64,000 nucleotides of DNA from Planctomycetota bacterium (GTDB lineage Bacteria; Planctomycetota; Phycisphaerae; Phycisphaerales; Phycisphaeraceae). The notes beneath the pieces were generated by a model, which was not told the origin of the DNA, did no database searches, and saw only the letters and a program-made list of their open reading frames with translations. This document shows positions 33,367 to 41,480 of the stretch, piece after piece. A program made the translations under genes and the position numbers. The stretch lies in NCBI GenBank assembly GCA_026386955.1, contig JAPLMQ010000302.1, forward strand, positions 1 to 64,000, written 5' to 3'. The first letter of the stretch is position 1; every line of letters starts with the position of its first letter.

Positions 33367-33650
33367 GGGGGATTATTCCTCGGAACGATCGAACAGGAGT
33401 CGGACGGGGAAATGACAATGACGCGGGGCGGCAGCAAGGTCAAGCCATGGGAATCTTGAAGAACCGGCTCGCTGTTCAAGCAGGCCTCCACGGCCCCCAA
33501 ATCCGCCCCATTCCCCCCTTTGCCACCGCGTGCTCCGACCTCCGCCTGCTTTGCTTCCCCCGATTCCTGCGGTAAAGTGTGTCCCGGTCGATCGCGTGCC
33601 CCTTGGCCGCACGGCCGCCCCGCCACGAGCGTCTTTCCCCGGATGAACTC

Positions 33651-33935
33651 ATGCCAGCCCTGCGCCAAAAGTTGCTGTTTCTCTGCACGCACACGCCCAA
33701 CCTCGACGCCGGCGTCGGCGCCTGGTCGCTCTACGACGGCACGGGCAAGATCCCGCCCACGACCGGCAACGACGAGAAGCCGCCCTACTACAGCGTCCTG
33801 CACGCCATGAAGGACGGCTGGCGCGTCATCCACATCCCCCAGCATCTCCCGCCCTATCCCGGGACCGAGTACACCACCTCGTTCCTCAAGTTCGAATATG
33901 TCCTCGAAAAGATGGAGGAAGCCGACAATGGCTGA
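33651..33935 (+). CDS. Conserved small hypothetical protein
   Basis: 94 residues from ATG 33651; not recognised. It begins with a beta strand (QKLLFLCTHTPNLDAGVGAWSLYDG) and ends in a helix (LKFEYVLEKMEEADN). It overlaps the following PhyH oxygenase by 8 bases, and GGAGGAA inside its end serves as that gene's ribosome binding site, so the two are coupled and probably functionally linked. Confidence 0.72.
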   Translation: MPALRQKLLFLCTHTPNLDAGVGAWSLYDGTGKIPPTTGNDEKPPYYSVLHAMKDGWRVIHIPQHLPPYPGTEYTTSFLKFEYVLEKMEEADNG

Positions 33936-34752
33936 GAAGAAACACCTGCTCACGACCCGCCAGATGGCCGAGTTCGCCTGCGACGGATTCCTGCGCTTCG
34001 ACGAGGTCGTCCCGCCCGAGCTCAACGCCTTGGCGATGAAGCAGATCGAGGACAAGTCCTTCCCGCGCGGCGGGGGCTACACCGGCGAGCCCTTCGACAA
34101 CATCTGGCACGAGTGGGCCTTCGGCACCATCTTCCGCCTGCCGGCGGTGCAGGGGATCATCCACAGCCTCGTGGGCCCCAACCCGCGCTACGACCACCAC
34201 GCCGTGCACGTCGTCGGCCCGCAGTCGCACATCGGGCAGATCTGGCACGCCGACGCGATCATCGACACCCGCTTCGAGCACTTCGACGTCCAGCTCTTCT
34301 ACTACCCGCACGACACGCCCCGCGAGATGGGCGGCACGATGTTCCTCCCCGGGAGCCAGTTCCGCCGGGTGAACGAGTCGGACGTCGCCCGCTACCACAA
34401 CTTCACCGGGCAGATGCCCGTGGTCTGCAAGGCCGGGACGATCCTGGTCGGGCACCACAACCTCTGGCACTGCGCCCAGCCCAACGGGACGGACCAGACC
34501 CGCTACATGGTCAAGCTCCGGCTGAACCCGACGGTCCGCCAGGTCCGCCTCTGGAACACCGACGACATCAACGCCCCCGACATCACCAACCTGCTGGGCA
34601 AGAGCCACGGCTGGTACGGCAGCGAGCACCGCATCGAGTCGGTGCAGCGCGTGAAGTTCTGGCGCTCCCTCACCGGCAACGACGTCTTCGACATGGCCCT
34701 CTGGGTCGGCCGGATCGAGAACGAGCCGCAGACGGTGCTGGTTGGGCGCTGA
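33928..34752 (+). CDS. Phytanoyl-CoA dioxygenase (PhyH) family protein, copy 1
   Basis: 274 residues from ATG 33928. Fe(II)/2-oxoglutarate-dependent oxygenase fold. The metal triad is visible: WHADAI gives His and Asp, and HHNLWHCAQPN the distal His; the Arg in TDQTRYMVKL would bind 2-oxoglutarate. N-terminal TTRQMAEFACDGFLRFDEVV is the standard PhyH start. Substrate unknown; many bacterial members hydroxylate secondary metabolites or osmolytes. A strong terminator follows. Confidence 0.88.
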   Translation: MAEKKHLLTTRQMAEFACDGFLRFDEVVPPELNALAMKQIEDKSFPRGGGYTGEPFDNIWHEWAFGTIFRLPAVQGIIHSLVGPNPRYDHHAVHVVGPQSHIGQIWHADAIIDTRFEHFDVQLFYYPHDTPREMGGTMFLPGSQFRRVNESDVARYHNFTGQMPVVCKAGTILVGHHNLWHCAQPNGTDQTRYMVKLRLNPTVRQVRLWNTDDINAPDITNLLGKSHGWYGSEHRIESVQRVKFWRSLTGNDVFDMALWVGRIENEPQTVLVGR

Positions 34753-34781
34753 GCCCGCGGCCTCGCAACCTCGCTTTGATC

Positions 34782-34819
34782 CACGGCTGCCGCACCGACG
34801 CGGCAGCCGTGTTTTTTTT
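34782..34819 (+). terminator. Rho-independent terminator
   Basis: A perfect 12-bp stem, CACGGCTGCCGC and GCGGCAGCCGTG, with a six-base loop, followed by eight T residues (34812-34819), 30 bases after the PhyH stop. Confidence 0.93.
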
Positions 34820-34856
34820 CGCCGCGTGACCATCCACTGGATTGCCGGGGCAGTTT

Positions 34857-36446
34857 TCACTTCGGCGCTGCGACGAAAATCCGCATGCCGCCGAATTCGT
34901 GTTCTTCCCATTGCCGTCCCAAGCCGCGCAGGCATTCGCGCACGGCTTCGTGCCCGCAGACCCAAGAGATGATCACCGCGCGGCGGGCGGGGGCGATCGC
35001 TTCGGGGTTCAGCACGTGCACGTCGCGCGGGTAATTCAGGCGGAGCAGGCCCGGGGCAACGGGGCCCTTGCCCGAGACGACGCTGGCGAGGTCGGTCGCG
35101 GCGTCGGGCTCGTTCATGCCGTAGTGCTCCATCGCCACGGCCTCGGGCGGGACGTCGTCGGGCGAGGTCGGCCAATCGATGATCCATCGTTCGTCGCCGG
35201 GGCGGGCATGTTCGTGCACCCAGCGGACGAGGCCGGCGGAATCGGAGCGGTAGGCCGTCGCACGCTCGCGCTGGGCGAGCGAAGTCCACGCCAGCGTCAA
35301 GGCCAGCCCAAGGGCCAGGACCCCGCCGAAGCGGATCGAACGGACGGCTCGGAGGGCCGAGAGCGCGAGAACCAGGGCCGGCACGATCACCGGGAGGGCG
35401 TAGCGCTCGACGAGGATGGGGCGGTAGGCGGCGCGGACGACGGCGAAAATGACGATGCCCGCGAGCATCCACCAGGCGCAGAGGCGCAGCGCCGGCCGCT
35501 GACCGCGCGGGCCCAAGCCCGGGATGAAGGCGAGGAGCACGGGCACGAGGGCGATCGCGCCGAAGGCGGCCATGAAGTCGGAGGTCATGGGGTCGTGGTC
35601 GGGCTCGAGGCCGAGCAACTGGGCGAGGAGGGCGAACTGGCCGAGCGGGCCGCGGTTGTCGATCCAGCCGATGGTCGCGGGCGCCCCGGCCCCGAGGTAG
35701 CGGGAGGCAAGCCCGACGGTGGGGGCGATGAGCAGCGCGATGGCGAGCCAGGCGGCGGGGCTGGGGAGGAGGCCGGGCGCTGCGCCGTCGGGGTTCGACG
35801 AGTGGCCGGCCCGCAGGCGCTCCGTGAGGACGAAGGCCACATGGGCCGCGATGACGAGCAGGCCGAAGTAGTGGGCGTAGGCCAGGAGGGTCGCGGCGAT
35901 GATGTAGAGCACGGTCCACGTGCGTCGGCTTCGCGCCTCGCGATCGGAGCGGGACCGGAGCTCCAGCAAGGCCGCGGTCGCCACGACCGCGAGCAGGACG
36001 AAGAGCGTGTTTTGCCGAGCCTCGCGGGCGTGGAGGATCAGTTCGGGATTGACGGAGACGAGCAGCGCGACGCAGGCCGCGACGCCGCGCCCCGCCGCCA
36101 GCCGGGCGAGCCACCACGCCGCGGGGACGCCCAGCACGCCGAACGTGACGGCCGGGGACCGCAGCAGCCACGACGGCGGGTGGGCGTCGTGGACGAGCAG
36201 GCGCAGGATCAGTTGGTGCAGCGGGGCGGCGTAGTCCTGCAGTTGCGTGAGGCTCTCGAGGAGCGGGCGGCGGACGGTGATGAGCGTGATGAACTCGTCG
36301 GTCCAGAGGCTGATCGCGTCGAGCCCGGTCGTGCGCAGGTGGAGCGCGACGGCGACGCAGGCGAGCAGCCACGTGAGGTCGACGGCGAGAGGCAAGCCGG
36401 GCGGGCGGCTCGCGCGGGGCTGGGCGTCGGCGTGCGTCGGGTCCAT
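34857..36446 (-). CDS. GT39-like multi-pass membrane glycosyltransferase
   Basis: 529 residues with about ten or eleven hydrophobic segments. The first periplasmic loop holds the acidic catalytic pair of the GT-C class: LDAISLWTDEFITLITVRRPLLESL (Asp-Glu after Trp-Thr). The second characteristic loop reads ILHAREARQNTLFVLLA and is followed by YAHYFGLLVIAAHVAFVL, as in PMT/ArnT-like enzymes. It would transfer a sugar from a lipid carrier to protein or lipid on the periplasmic face. The gene stands alone, facing the terminator of the PhyH gene. Confidence 0.8.
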   Translation of the reverse strand: MDPTHADAQPRASRPPGLPLAVDLTWLLACVAVALHLRTTGLDAISLWTDEFITLITVRRPLLESLTQLQDYAAPLHQLILRLLVHDAHPPSWLLRSPAVTFGVLGVPAAWWLARLAAGRGVAACVALLVSVNPELILHAREARQNTLFVLLAVVATAALLELRSRSDREARSRRTWTVLYIIAATLLAYAHYFGLLVIAAHVAFVLTERLRAGHSSNPDGAAPGLLPSPAAWLAIALLIAPTVGLASRYLGAGAPATIGWIDNRGPLGQFALLAQLLGLEPDHDPMTSDFMAAFGAIALVPVLLAFIPGLGPRGQRPALRLCAWWMLAGIVIFAVVRAAYRPILVERYALPVIVPALVLALSALRAVRSIRFGGVLALGLALTLAWTSLAQRERATAYRSDSAGLVRWVHEHARPGDERWIIDWPTSPDDVPPEAVAMEHYGMNEPDAATDLASVVSGKGPVAPGLLRLNYPRDVHVLNPEAIAPARRAVIISWVCGHEAVRECLRGLGRQWEEHEFGGMRIFVAAPK

Positions 36447-36471
36447 GGCGTCAACGGTAACAAGAGGGCCG

Positions 36472-36957
36472 TCACCGCATCGGGTGCAGCCCCTGGCGCT
36501 GGCGGTGCTCGTTGAGCCAGGCGATGGCGCGCGGCTCGTCCTTGAGGAAGCGCACGAGCTGGCTCATCGTGCAGCCCAGCCAGAGGGCGGCCCGCTTGGG
36601 GTCGCCGTTGACCGCGGCGAGGTGGTCGAGCGCCTCGGCGAGCATCGCGGGGAAGTCGTGGTGCTGCGGGTTGATGAACAGCCGCCCGCCCTTGCAGCGC
36701 GAGCGCCAGAGTTCGCTGGGCTCGGCCCCGGGGGTGGGCGCGGTGCGGATCTCCAGCGCGAGGTTCACGCGCAGGCGGAAGATCGCCACGCGGTGGTTCT
36801 CCTCCTGGCTCCGCCGCTCGGTCGCCATGCCCGAGAGCCCCGAGGGGCGGTGGACGAGCTCGACGCCGGAGTCGACCTTGTTGCGGTGCTGCCCGCCGGG
36901 CCCGCGCGTGCGGAAGTGGCTGCGCTCGCATTGCTCGAGCAGCGGCTCGACCTCCAT
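36472..36957 (-). CDS. Peptide chain release factor-like protein (RF-1 domain only)
   Basis: 161 residues from ATG 36957; GTG 37005 would add 16 Pro/Ala-rich residues. It contains the catalytic GGQ loop of class I release factors (RTRGPGGQHRNKVDSGVELVH, GGQ at 21-23) but no codon-recognition domain, so it resembles ArfB/PrfH-type rescue factors that hydrolyse peptidyl-tRNA on stalled ribosomes or damaged ribosomes. The RF-1 domain continues with RRSQEENHRVAIFRLR. The C-terminal part (LFINPQHHDFPAMLAEALDHL) is not the basic tail of ArfB, so the mode of ribosome binding may differ. Confidence 0.82.
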   Translation of the reverse strand: MEVEPLLEQCERSHFRTRGPGGQHRNKVDSGVELVHRPSGLSGMATERRSQEENHRVAIFRLRVNLALEIRTAPTPGAEPSELWRSRCKGGRLFINPQHHDFPAMLAEALDHLAAVNGDPKRAALWLGCTMSQLVRFLKDEPRAIAWLNEHRQRQGLHPMR

Positions 36958-37140
36958 GCTGGCGGGGTGCGGGCGGGCGGGATGGGGCGCGGCGGGGGTT
37001 TCCACAAGGTCATGATAAGTTGCCCACGCGGACGGCGTTTGAGGCGCCGCCCGCCGCGCGGATTTCCCGGCCTCGGACGAAGGCCCGAGAACCGTTGGCC
37101 GCCGACGGACGTAACATTTTTGTGGCCCCTCCCGTGAACC

Positions 37141-37169
37141 GCGCGGGGCCCCTAAAGCCCGCCCCGCGC
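37141..37169. repeat. GC-rich hairpin upstream of the CPBP protease
   Basis: GCGCGGGGC and GCCCCGCGC form a perfect 9-bp stem around an eleven-base loop, in the 5' region of the protease gene. It could be a transcript structure. Confidence 0.3.
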
Positions 37170-37278
37170 AGCGGTCGAAGATGGTAGACAGCGTCCACGC
37201 CGGGGACATTCCCCCGACGTGGCGTCGCTGCGCCCGCGGCATTGGCCTGCGGACACCTCGGATTGGGCGGATCTCTTC

Positions 37279-38202
37279 ATGGGTGACCAACCTACGCCTG
37301 GCGACGCCCTGCCCGACCGCCCGGCGGATCCCCCCGATCAGCCGCCGCCGGCCCCCCCGGAAACGCCCCCGGCCAACCAAGGCCTCTTCCTCCGCCGGCT
37401 TGACGCCTGGATGGAGGAACACCCTTGGCATCCGCGCGTCGCCCCGTTCGTCGTCTACGTCGGCTTCCTCGCGCTGATCGACAGCGCCCGCGCCTCGGCC
37501 CCCAACAGCTACCCGTTCCTCTATGCCCTCCAATGCGGACTGACGCTTTGGCTCCTCCTGCGCTACCGCCGGCTGCTCCCGGAGCTCACGCTGAGCTTCC
37601 ACTGGCTGGCGGTCCCCGTCGGTCTGGGCGTCGCGGCCGTTTGGGTCGCGCTGGGCTACGGGATGATCGCGCTCTCGCCCAAGTGGTTTGACAGCCCTCA
37701 GCCGAAGTATTTCCATGACATGCCCGATGCGCTGCGGCATGGGTCGCTGGTCCTGCGCCTAGTGGGCATGGCCGCGATCGTGCCGATGTTCGAGGAGCTC
37801 TTCGTCCGCTCGCTCCTGCTCCGCAGCTTCAACCACTGGCGCCGCACCGGCATCGGCGTCCTGCAGGTCCTGCAGGACCTGCCCGTCATCGGCGAATGGG
37901 TCCTGCGCACGCCCGTCTCGGCCCGCACGGTCAACCACCCGCCGATCTTCGGCAACGAGTTCCGCCGCGTCGCCCTCGGGCAGCTCAGCCCCTTCGGCGT
38001 GTTCGCCTCCACCGCCATCTTCGCCGCCCACCACATCCCGCGCGACTGGCCCGGCTGCGTCTTCTGCGGCGTGGCCTACTGCCTGGTCCTCGCCGCCACC
38101 CGCGCCCGCGGGCTGGGCCCGGTGATCTGGGCCCACGGCATCACCAACGCGGCGCTGTGGGTCCACGCGCTGATGACCGACGACTTCCGGTTTTTGGGGT
38201 GA
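37279..38202 (+). CDS. CPBP-family intramembrane glutamic protease
   Basis: 307 residues from ATG 37279; ATG 37219 would add 20 residues. After a Pro-rich cytoplasmic head there are about seven membrane segments. The protease motifs are present: FEELFVRSLLLR (EExxxR), FAAHHIPRD with catalytic His, and WAHGITNAALW (HxxxN). It resembles the CAAX-protease-related proteins that occur with exosortase systems, but no exosortase is in the window. It is likely to cut a membrane-embedded substrate. Confidence 0.85.
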   Translation: MGDQPTPGDALPDRPADPPDQPPPAPPETPPANQGLFLRRLDAWMEEHPWHPRVAPFVVYVGFLALIDSARASAPNSYPFLYALQCGLTLWLLLRYRRLLPELTLSFHWLAVPVGLGVAAVWVALGYGMIALSPKWFDSPQPKYFHDMPDALRHGSLVLRLVGMAAIVPMFEELFVRSLLLRSFNHWRRTGIGVLQVLQDLPVIGEWVLRTPVSARTVNHPPIFGNEFRRVALGQLSPFGVFASTAIFAAHHIPRDWPGCVFCGVAYCLVLAATRARGLGPVIWAHGITNAALWVHALMTDDFRFLG

Positions 38203-38214
38203 ACGCCTTGCGGC

Positions 38215-38982
38215 TCACTCCACCACCTTCCCATTCCTCAACACCGGCACCAGCCCCTCGACCTTCTTGCGGTCGGGGATCGTCACGAAGTCCGGCGGGG
38301 CGTAGCCCCACTGAAACGCCATGCGCGTCTCGTCGGACTCGTTCGGGCCGCTGTAGTGCGGGAGCAGTCGGCTGAAGACCAGCATCTGCCCGGGCTGCAG
38401 CTCGACGGCCAGCTTCTCCTTCGGCTCGGGCTGGCCGTCGAAGACGCACTTCCACTCGTTGAATTCCGGGTCGCGCACGTGGGGCTGCAGCCCGCGCTCG
38501 AAGTAGCCTGGGGCGATCCACATCGTGCCGTTGGCGATGGTCGTCCTGCTCACCGCCAGCCAGAGGCCGAAGCCGGGGTCCATCGGGTCGGTGTGCTGGT
38601 ATTGGGCGTCCTGGTGCCAGGCGAAGAACCCGCCGACCTTCGGGGGCTTGATGATCGCCTGGTTGTAGCCGTAGACCGCGTCGGGCCCGATGAGCTGGGC
38701 GCAGAGGCGCATGAGGTTGGGATGCGTCATGAACGCCTTGATGTGGCGGTTGGTCAGGTGGAGCTGCGGGAGGAAGAGGCTCTGCCGGTAGCCGCCGACG
38801 TGGGCGAGGCGCGGCGAGTCGGGGTCGGAGGATTGCCTGAGCTGCGCGAAGGCGTCGAACTCCCGGCGGAGCATGGCGAGCGTCGCGGCGTCGAAGAAGA
38901 CGTCGGTGGCGAAGTACCCGCGGGTCTTGAGCTGCTTGACCTGCTCGGGGGAGACGATGGGTTCGAAGCCGGGGACGGGCAT
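38215..38982 (-). CDS. Phytanoyl-CoA dioxygenase (PhyH) family protein, copy 2
   Basis: 255 residues. N-terminal SPEQVKQLKTRGYFATDVFFD is the usual PhyH opening. Iron ligands: WHQDAQY (His, Asp) and LPHYSGPNESDETRMAF (distal His; the Arg would hold 2-oxoglutarate). It is transcribed alone from the palindrome-rich region 38983-39499. Substrate unknown; distinct from copies 1 and 3 in sequence. Confidence 0.88.
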   Translation of the reverse strand: MPVPGFEPIVSPEQVKQLKTRGYFATDVFFDAATLAMLRREFDAFAQLRQSSDPDSPRLAHVGGYRQSLFLPQLHLTNRHIKAFMTHPNLMRLCAQLIGPDAVYGYNQAIIKPPKVGGFFAWHQDAQYQHTDPMDPGFGLWLAVSRTTIANGTMWIAPGYFERGLQPHVRDPEFNEWKCVFDGQPEPKEKLAVELQPGQMLVFSRLLPHYSGPNESDETRMAFQWGYAPPDFVTIPDRKKVEGLVPVLRNGKVVE

Positions 38983-39168
38983 GCGCGAGTTCCGTGGTGA
39001 AGGCCGAGGCCGGGTTTGGCGAAGTTACCCCGGTCTTCACACGGCATCTGTACCGGCTTCGGCGGGCCGCCGCAACGGATCGTCGGAAGTCCTTGCGCTC
39101 ATGATGGACTTACGGACGTGCGCCGCGGCCTCACACCCTCCGTTTATCCACATCCTGATTCTTGATTC

Positions 39169-39189
39169 TTGATTCTGAATCAGAATCAA
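39169..39189. promoter_or_regulatory. Palindrome with TTGATTC arms, site 1
   Basis: TTGATTCTGA (39169-39178) and TCAGAATCAA (39180-39189) are perfect inverted copies around one A. A TTGATTC direct copy precedes it. Likely a regulator binding site. Confidence 0.5.
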
Positions 39190-39300
39190 AACCACGGGCC
39201 GACCCGCTTCCCGGGGCGGCGTTTTTGCAGCCTCATAAAACCGTGTGGCCACGATCGTTGTGGACCGCCTTTTCCATGTCGGCGCCGACACCCCCGCTTT

Positions 39301-39340
39301 ATCAAAGACAAACCTGTCTTTTGATTCACGCGTGAATCAA
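39301..39340. promoter_or_regulatory. Palindrome with TTGATTC arms, site 2, plus hairpin
   Basis: TTGATTCACGCGTGAATCAA (39321-39340) is a perfect 20-bp palindrome. Immediately left, ATCAAAGACA (39301-39310) and TGTCTTTTGAT (39315-39325) form a second overlapping inverted repeat. Confidence 0.5.
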
Positions 39341-39499
39341 CTTTCCACAATGCCGCCCACGCGCTGTCCATCGGGCCGCCGCATGGAACGATCGGAACCT
39401 CAAGCATCGGTCCCCGACTTGCGCAGGGCCGCCTTGCCTGCGGAAGGCCCCTCGGCCTCCTGCGCGCGTTCGACATCCATGTGGACCGGGCCGCCCCGC

Positions 39500-39766
39500 T
39501 CAGGCGCTCTTCACCGTCCCGCGCTCGCCTTCGAGCTCCACGGGGGTGATCGCGTCGCAAGGCATCTTCATCCGGCTGAACCACGACGCCAGCGCCTCCT
39601 TGCTCGGCGCCTCCATCACGCAGAAGGCCTTGCCCTCCGCGAGATTCAGGAAGCTCCGATAGGGCTTCACGACCGGGTCGCCCTGGGCCGCCTTGGCCAT
39701 CTGGTCGACCTGCTCGCGCTTCATCGCACCGGCGGGCAACGTGTTACTGCTCATGAACTTTGGCAT
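39500..39766 (-). CDS. DUF4242 family protein
   Basis: 88 residues from ATG 39766, chosen because AGGGAGAG lies upstream; the longer frame to 39826 has no such site. Small ferredoxin-like alpha/beta protein: MPKFMSSNTLPAGAMKREQ, FLNLAEGKAFCVMEAPSKEALASW, and CDAITPVELEGER. DUF4242 members, such as the nickel-binding SCO4226, have this spacing. Function in this organism is unknown. It diverges from the third PhyH gene. Confidence 0.82.
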   Translation of the reverse strand: MPKFMSSNTLPAGAMKREQVDQMAKAAQGDPVVKPYRSFLNLAEGKAFCVMEAPSKEALASWFSRMKMPCDAITPVELEGERGTVKSA

Positions 39767-39977
39767 GGACCGCTCTCCCTGTTGAAGGCGCCATTCCAAG
39801 ACATCGAAGCGAGCGACGACGTGCACGGATCCAACCCACGCATTTTACCGCCCCGGCCCCTGATCCAAGCGCAAAAACGCCCCGGCCGCGGCCTTGCCCC
39901 GCCTGCGGTTTTGCTAACCTTCATTGCCGTCGCCCTGTTTTCGGAATCCATCCCCCGCAGCCCCCGAAAGCCCCGCC

Positions 39978-40823
39978 ATGCAATTCACCCCGCTCACGCC
40001 CGAGCAGCGGACCCGATTCGAGACCGATGGCTACCTCATCGTCCGCGACGTGCTCGACCGCCCGACGATCGACCGCCTCATCGCCGCGAGCGACCGGCTT
40101 ATCGCCTCCGACGCGCAGGAGAACCGCCAGCGGACGCCCGACGGGCTCTACGACGGGTTCCGCAACTGCGTCGCGATGGACGACGCCTACCTGCCGCTGC
40201 TCACGCACCCCAAGGTGATCCCGCTGGTGGTGCAGCTCATGGGGCCGAACCTCTGGCTGTTCACCACCCACCTGATCTACAAGCACCCCGACCCCGCGGG
40301 CACGCCGACGACCAAGCGCGAGCCGGGCTGGCACCGCGACATCGCGGGCGTCGACAACGACCTGGGCATGGCCAACGCCCCGATGCTCGACATCAAGACG
40401 GCCTTCTACTTGACCGACGCAGTCGAGCCGAACTCGGGCGCGACGCTGGTCGCCCCGGGGACGCACAAGCTCAAGACCTGGCTCAAGCCGCCGCCCGGGC
40501 ACGTCGACCCGATCGACGCGGTGGAGCCCTCGCTGCGCGCGGGGGACTGCCTGCTCTTCGAGAACCGCACGTGGCACGCCGCGGGGGCGAACCTCTCGGG
40601 GCGGACGCGCAAGGTGGTGATGATCGGCCTGACCTACCGCTGGCTGCGCCCGGCCGACTTCATGGTCCAGCCTGATTCGCTGCTCGCCAAGGCCGACCCG
40701 ATCGCCCAGCAGTTCCTCGGCGGGCTCAAGGATGCCCAAGGCCGGTTCATCCCCGGCGGGAACAACAAGCCGCTGATGGATTGGTGGAAGGCGAACGGGC
40801 TGACGGGGTATCCCAAGGCGTGA
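39978..40823 (+). CDS. Phytanoyl-CoA dioxygenase (PhyH) family protein, copy 3
   Basis: 281 residues from ATG 39978. The chain opens with LTPEQRTRFETDGYLIVRDVLD, as in PhyH proteins. Ligands: PGWHRDIAG (His, Asp), NRTWHAAGANLSGRTRKVVMIG (distal His and the 2-oxoglutarate Arg), with YLTDAVEPNSGATLVAPGTH between them. It is a cytoplasmic iron/2-oxoglutarate oxygenase with unknown substrate. Followed by ogt 105 bases downstream on the same strand. Confidence 0.9.
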   Translation: MQFTPLTPEQRTRFETDGYLIVRDVLDRPTIDRLIAASDRLIASDAQENRQRTPDGLYDGFRNCVAMDDAYLPLLTHPKVIPLVVQLMGPNLWLFTTHLIYKHPDPAGTPTTKREPGWHRDIAGVDNDLGMANAPMLDIKTAFYLTDAVEPNSGATLVAPGTHKLKTWLKPPPGHVDPIDAVEPSLRAGDCLLFENRTWHAAGANLSGRTRKVVMIGLTYRWLRPADFMVQPDSLLAKADPIAQQFLGGLKDAQGRFIPGGNNKPLMDWWKANGLTGYPKA

Positions 40824-40928
40824 GAGGGGCGGGCACGCCGACGGGAAAATTGCGTTCGTCACGGCGTCTGCGGGAATGTCTCAAGACCAAGTAGACTTGA
40901 TCATCAACTGAATGAGGAGTGCCTACCG

Positions 40929-41480
40929 ATGACCACGACCACCGTCTACAGCCACATCGACAGCCAGATGGGCCCCCTGCTCGTCCGTGGCGACGGCGAG
41001 TCCGTGACCGGCCTCTACATGGCCCAGCACAAGCGCTGCCGCGAGCCGGACCCCTCCTGGCGGCGGTCCGACGAATCGTTCGCCGTGGTCCGTGAGCAGC
41101 TCGCGGAGTACTTCGCGGGCGAGCGCACGGCCTTCGACGTGCCGATCAAGCTCGTCGGCGGGCCGTTCCAGCAGCGCGTCTGGGAGGAGCTGGTCCGCAT
41201 CCCCTTCGGCGAGACGATCACCTACGGCCAGCTCGCGCATCGCGTGGGTAACCCCAAGGCCTCGCGGGCCGTGGGGCACGCAAACGGGCGCAACCCGGTG
41301 GCGATCATCGTGCCGTGTCATCGCGTGATCGGCGCGAACGGCACGCTCACGGGCTACGCCGGCGGGCTGGAGAACAAGCAATGGCTGCTGGCGTGGGAGC
41401 GCGGGGAGGCGCCGGCGGAGGCGGGTGGCTTGTTCGGCGCCGAGCGCGGCGCCGAATCCGGCGCGTCGTCACGCGCGTGA
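40929..41480 (+). CDS. ogt: Methylated-DNA--[protein]-cysteine S-methyltransferase
   Basis: 183 residues from ATG 40929, preceded by GAGGAG. A suicide repair protein that takes alkyl groups from O6-alkylguanine. The acceptor is Cys130 in the signature IIVPCHRVIG; GPFQQRVWEELVRIPFGETITYGQLA contains the DNA-binding helices and the Arg finger, and ASRAVGHANGRNP the minor-groove helix. A short Glu/Ala-rich tail of about 25 residues is extra. Its 3' end overlaps the convergent desaturase gene by 12 bases. Confidence 0.96.
   Translation: MTTTTVYSHIDSQMGPLLVRGDGESVTGLYMAQHKRCREPDPSWRRSDESFAVVREQLAEYFAGERTAFDVPIKLVGGPFQQRVWEELVRIPFGETITYGQLAHRVGNPKASRAVGHANGRNPVAIIVPCHRVIGANGTLTGYAGGLENKQWLLAWERGEAPAEAGGLFGAERGAESGASSRA

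Larger units (their letters stand above)
38983..39499. other. Gene-free region with palindromes
   Basis: 517 bases between two minus-strand genes, noticeably lower in G+C than the rest. It contains at least three inverted repeats, two of them sharing TTGATTC...GAATCAA arms. It is the likely promoter region of the PhyH copy 2 gene. No open frame is convincing. Confidence 0.6.

Noticed and set aside
40897-40907. TTGAT-C-ATCAA palindrome before ogt
   Set aside because: Only five-base arms; too short to separate from chance, although it resembles part of the 39169/39321 arms.
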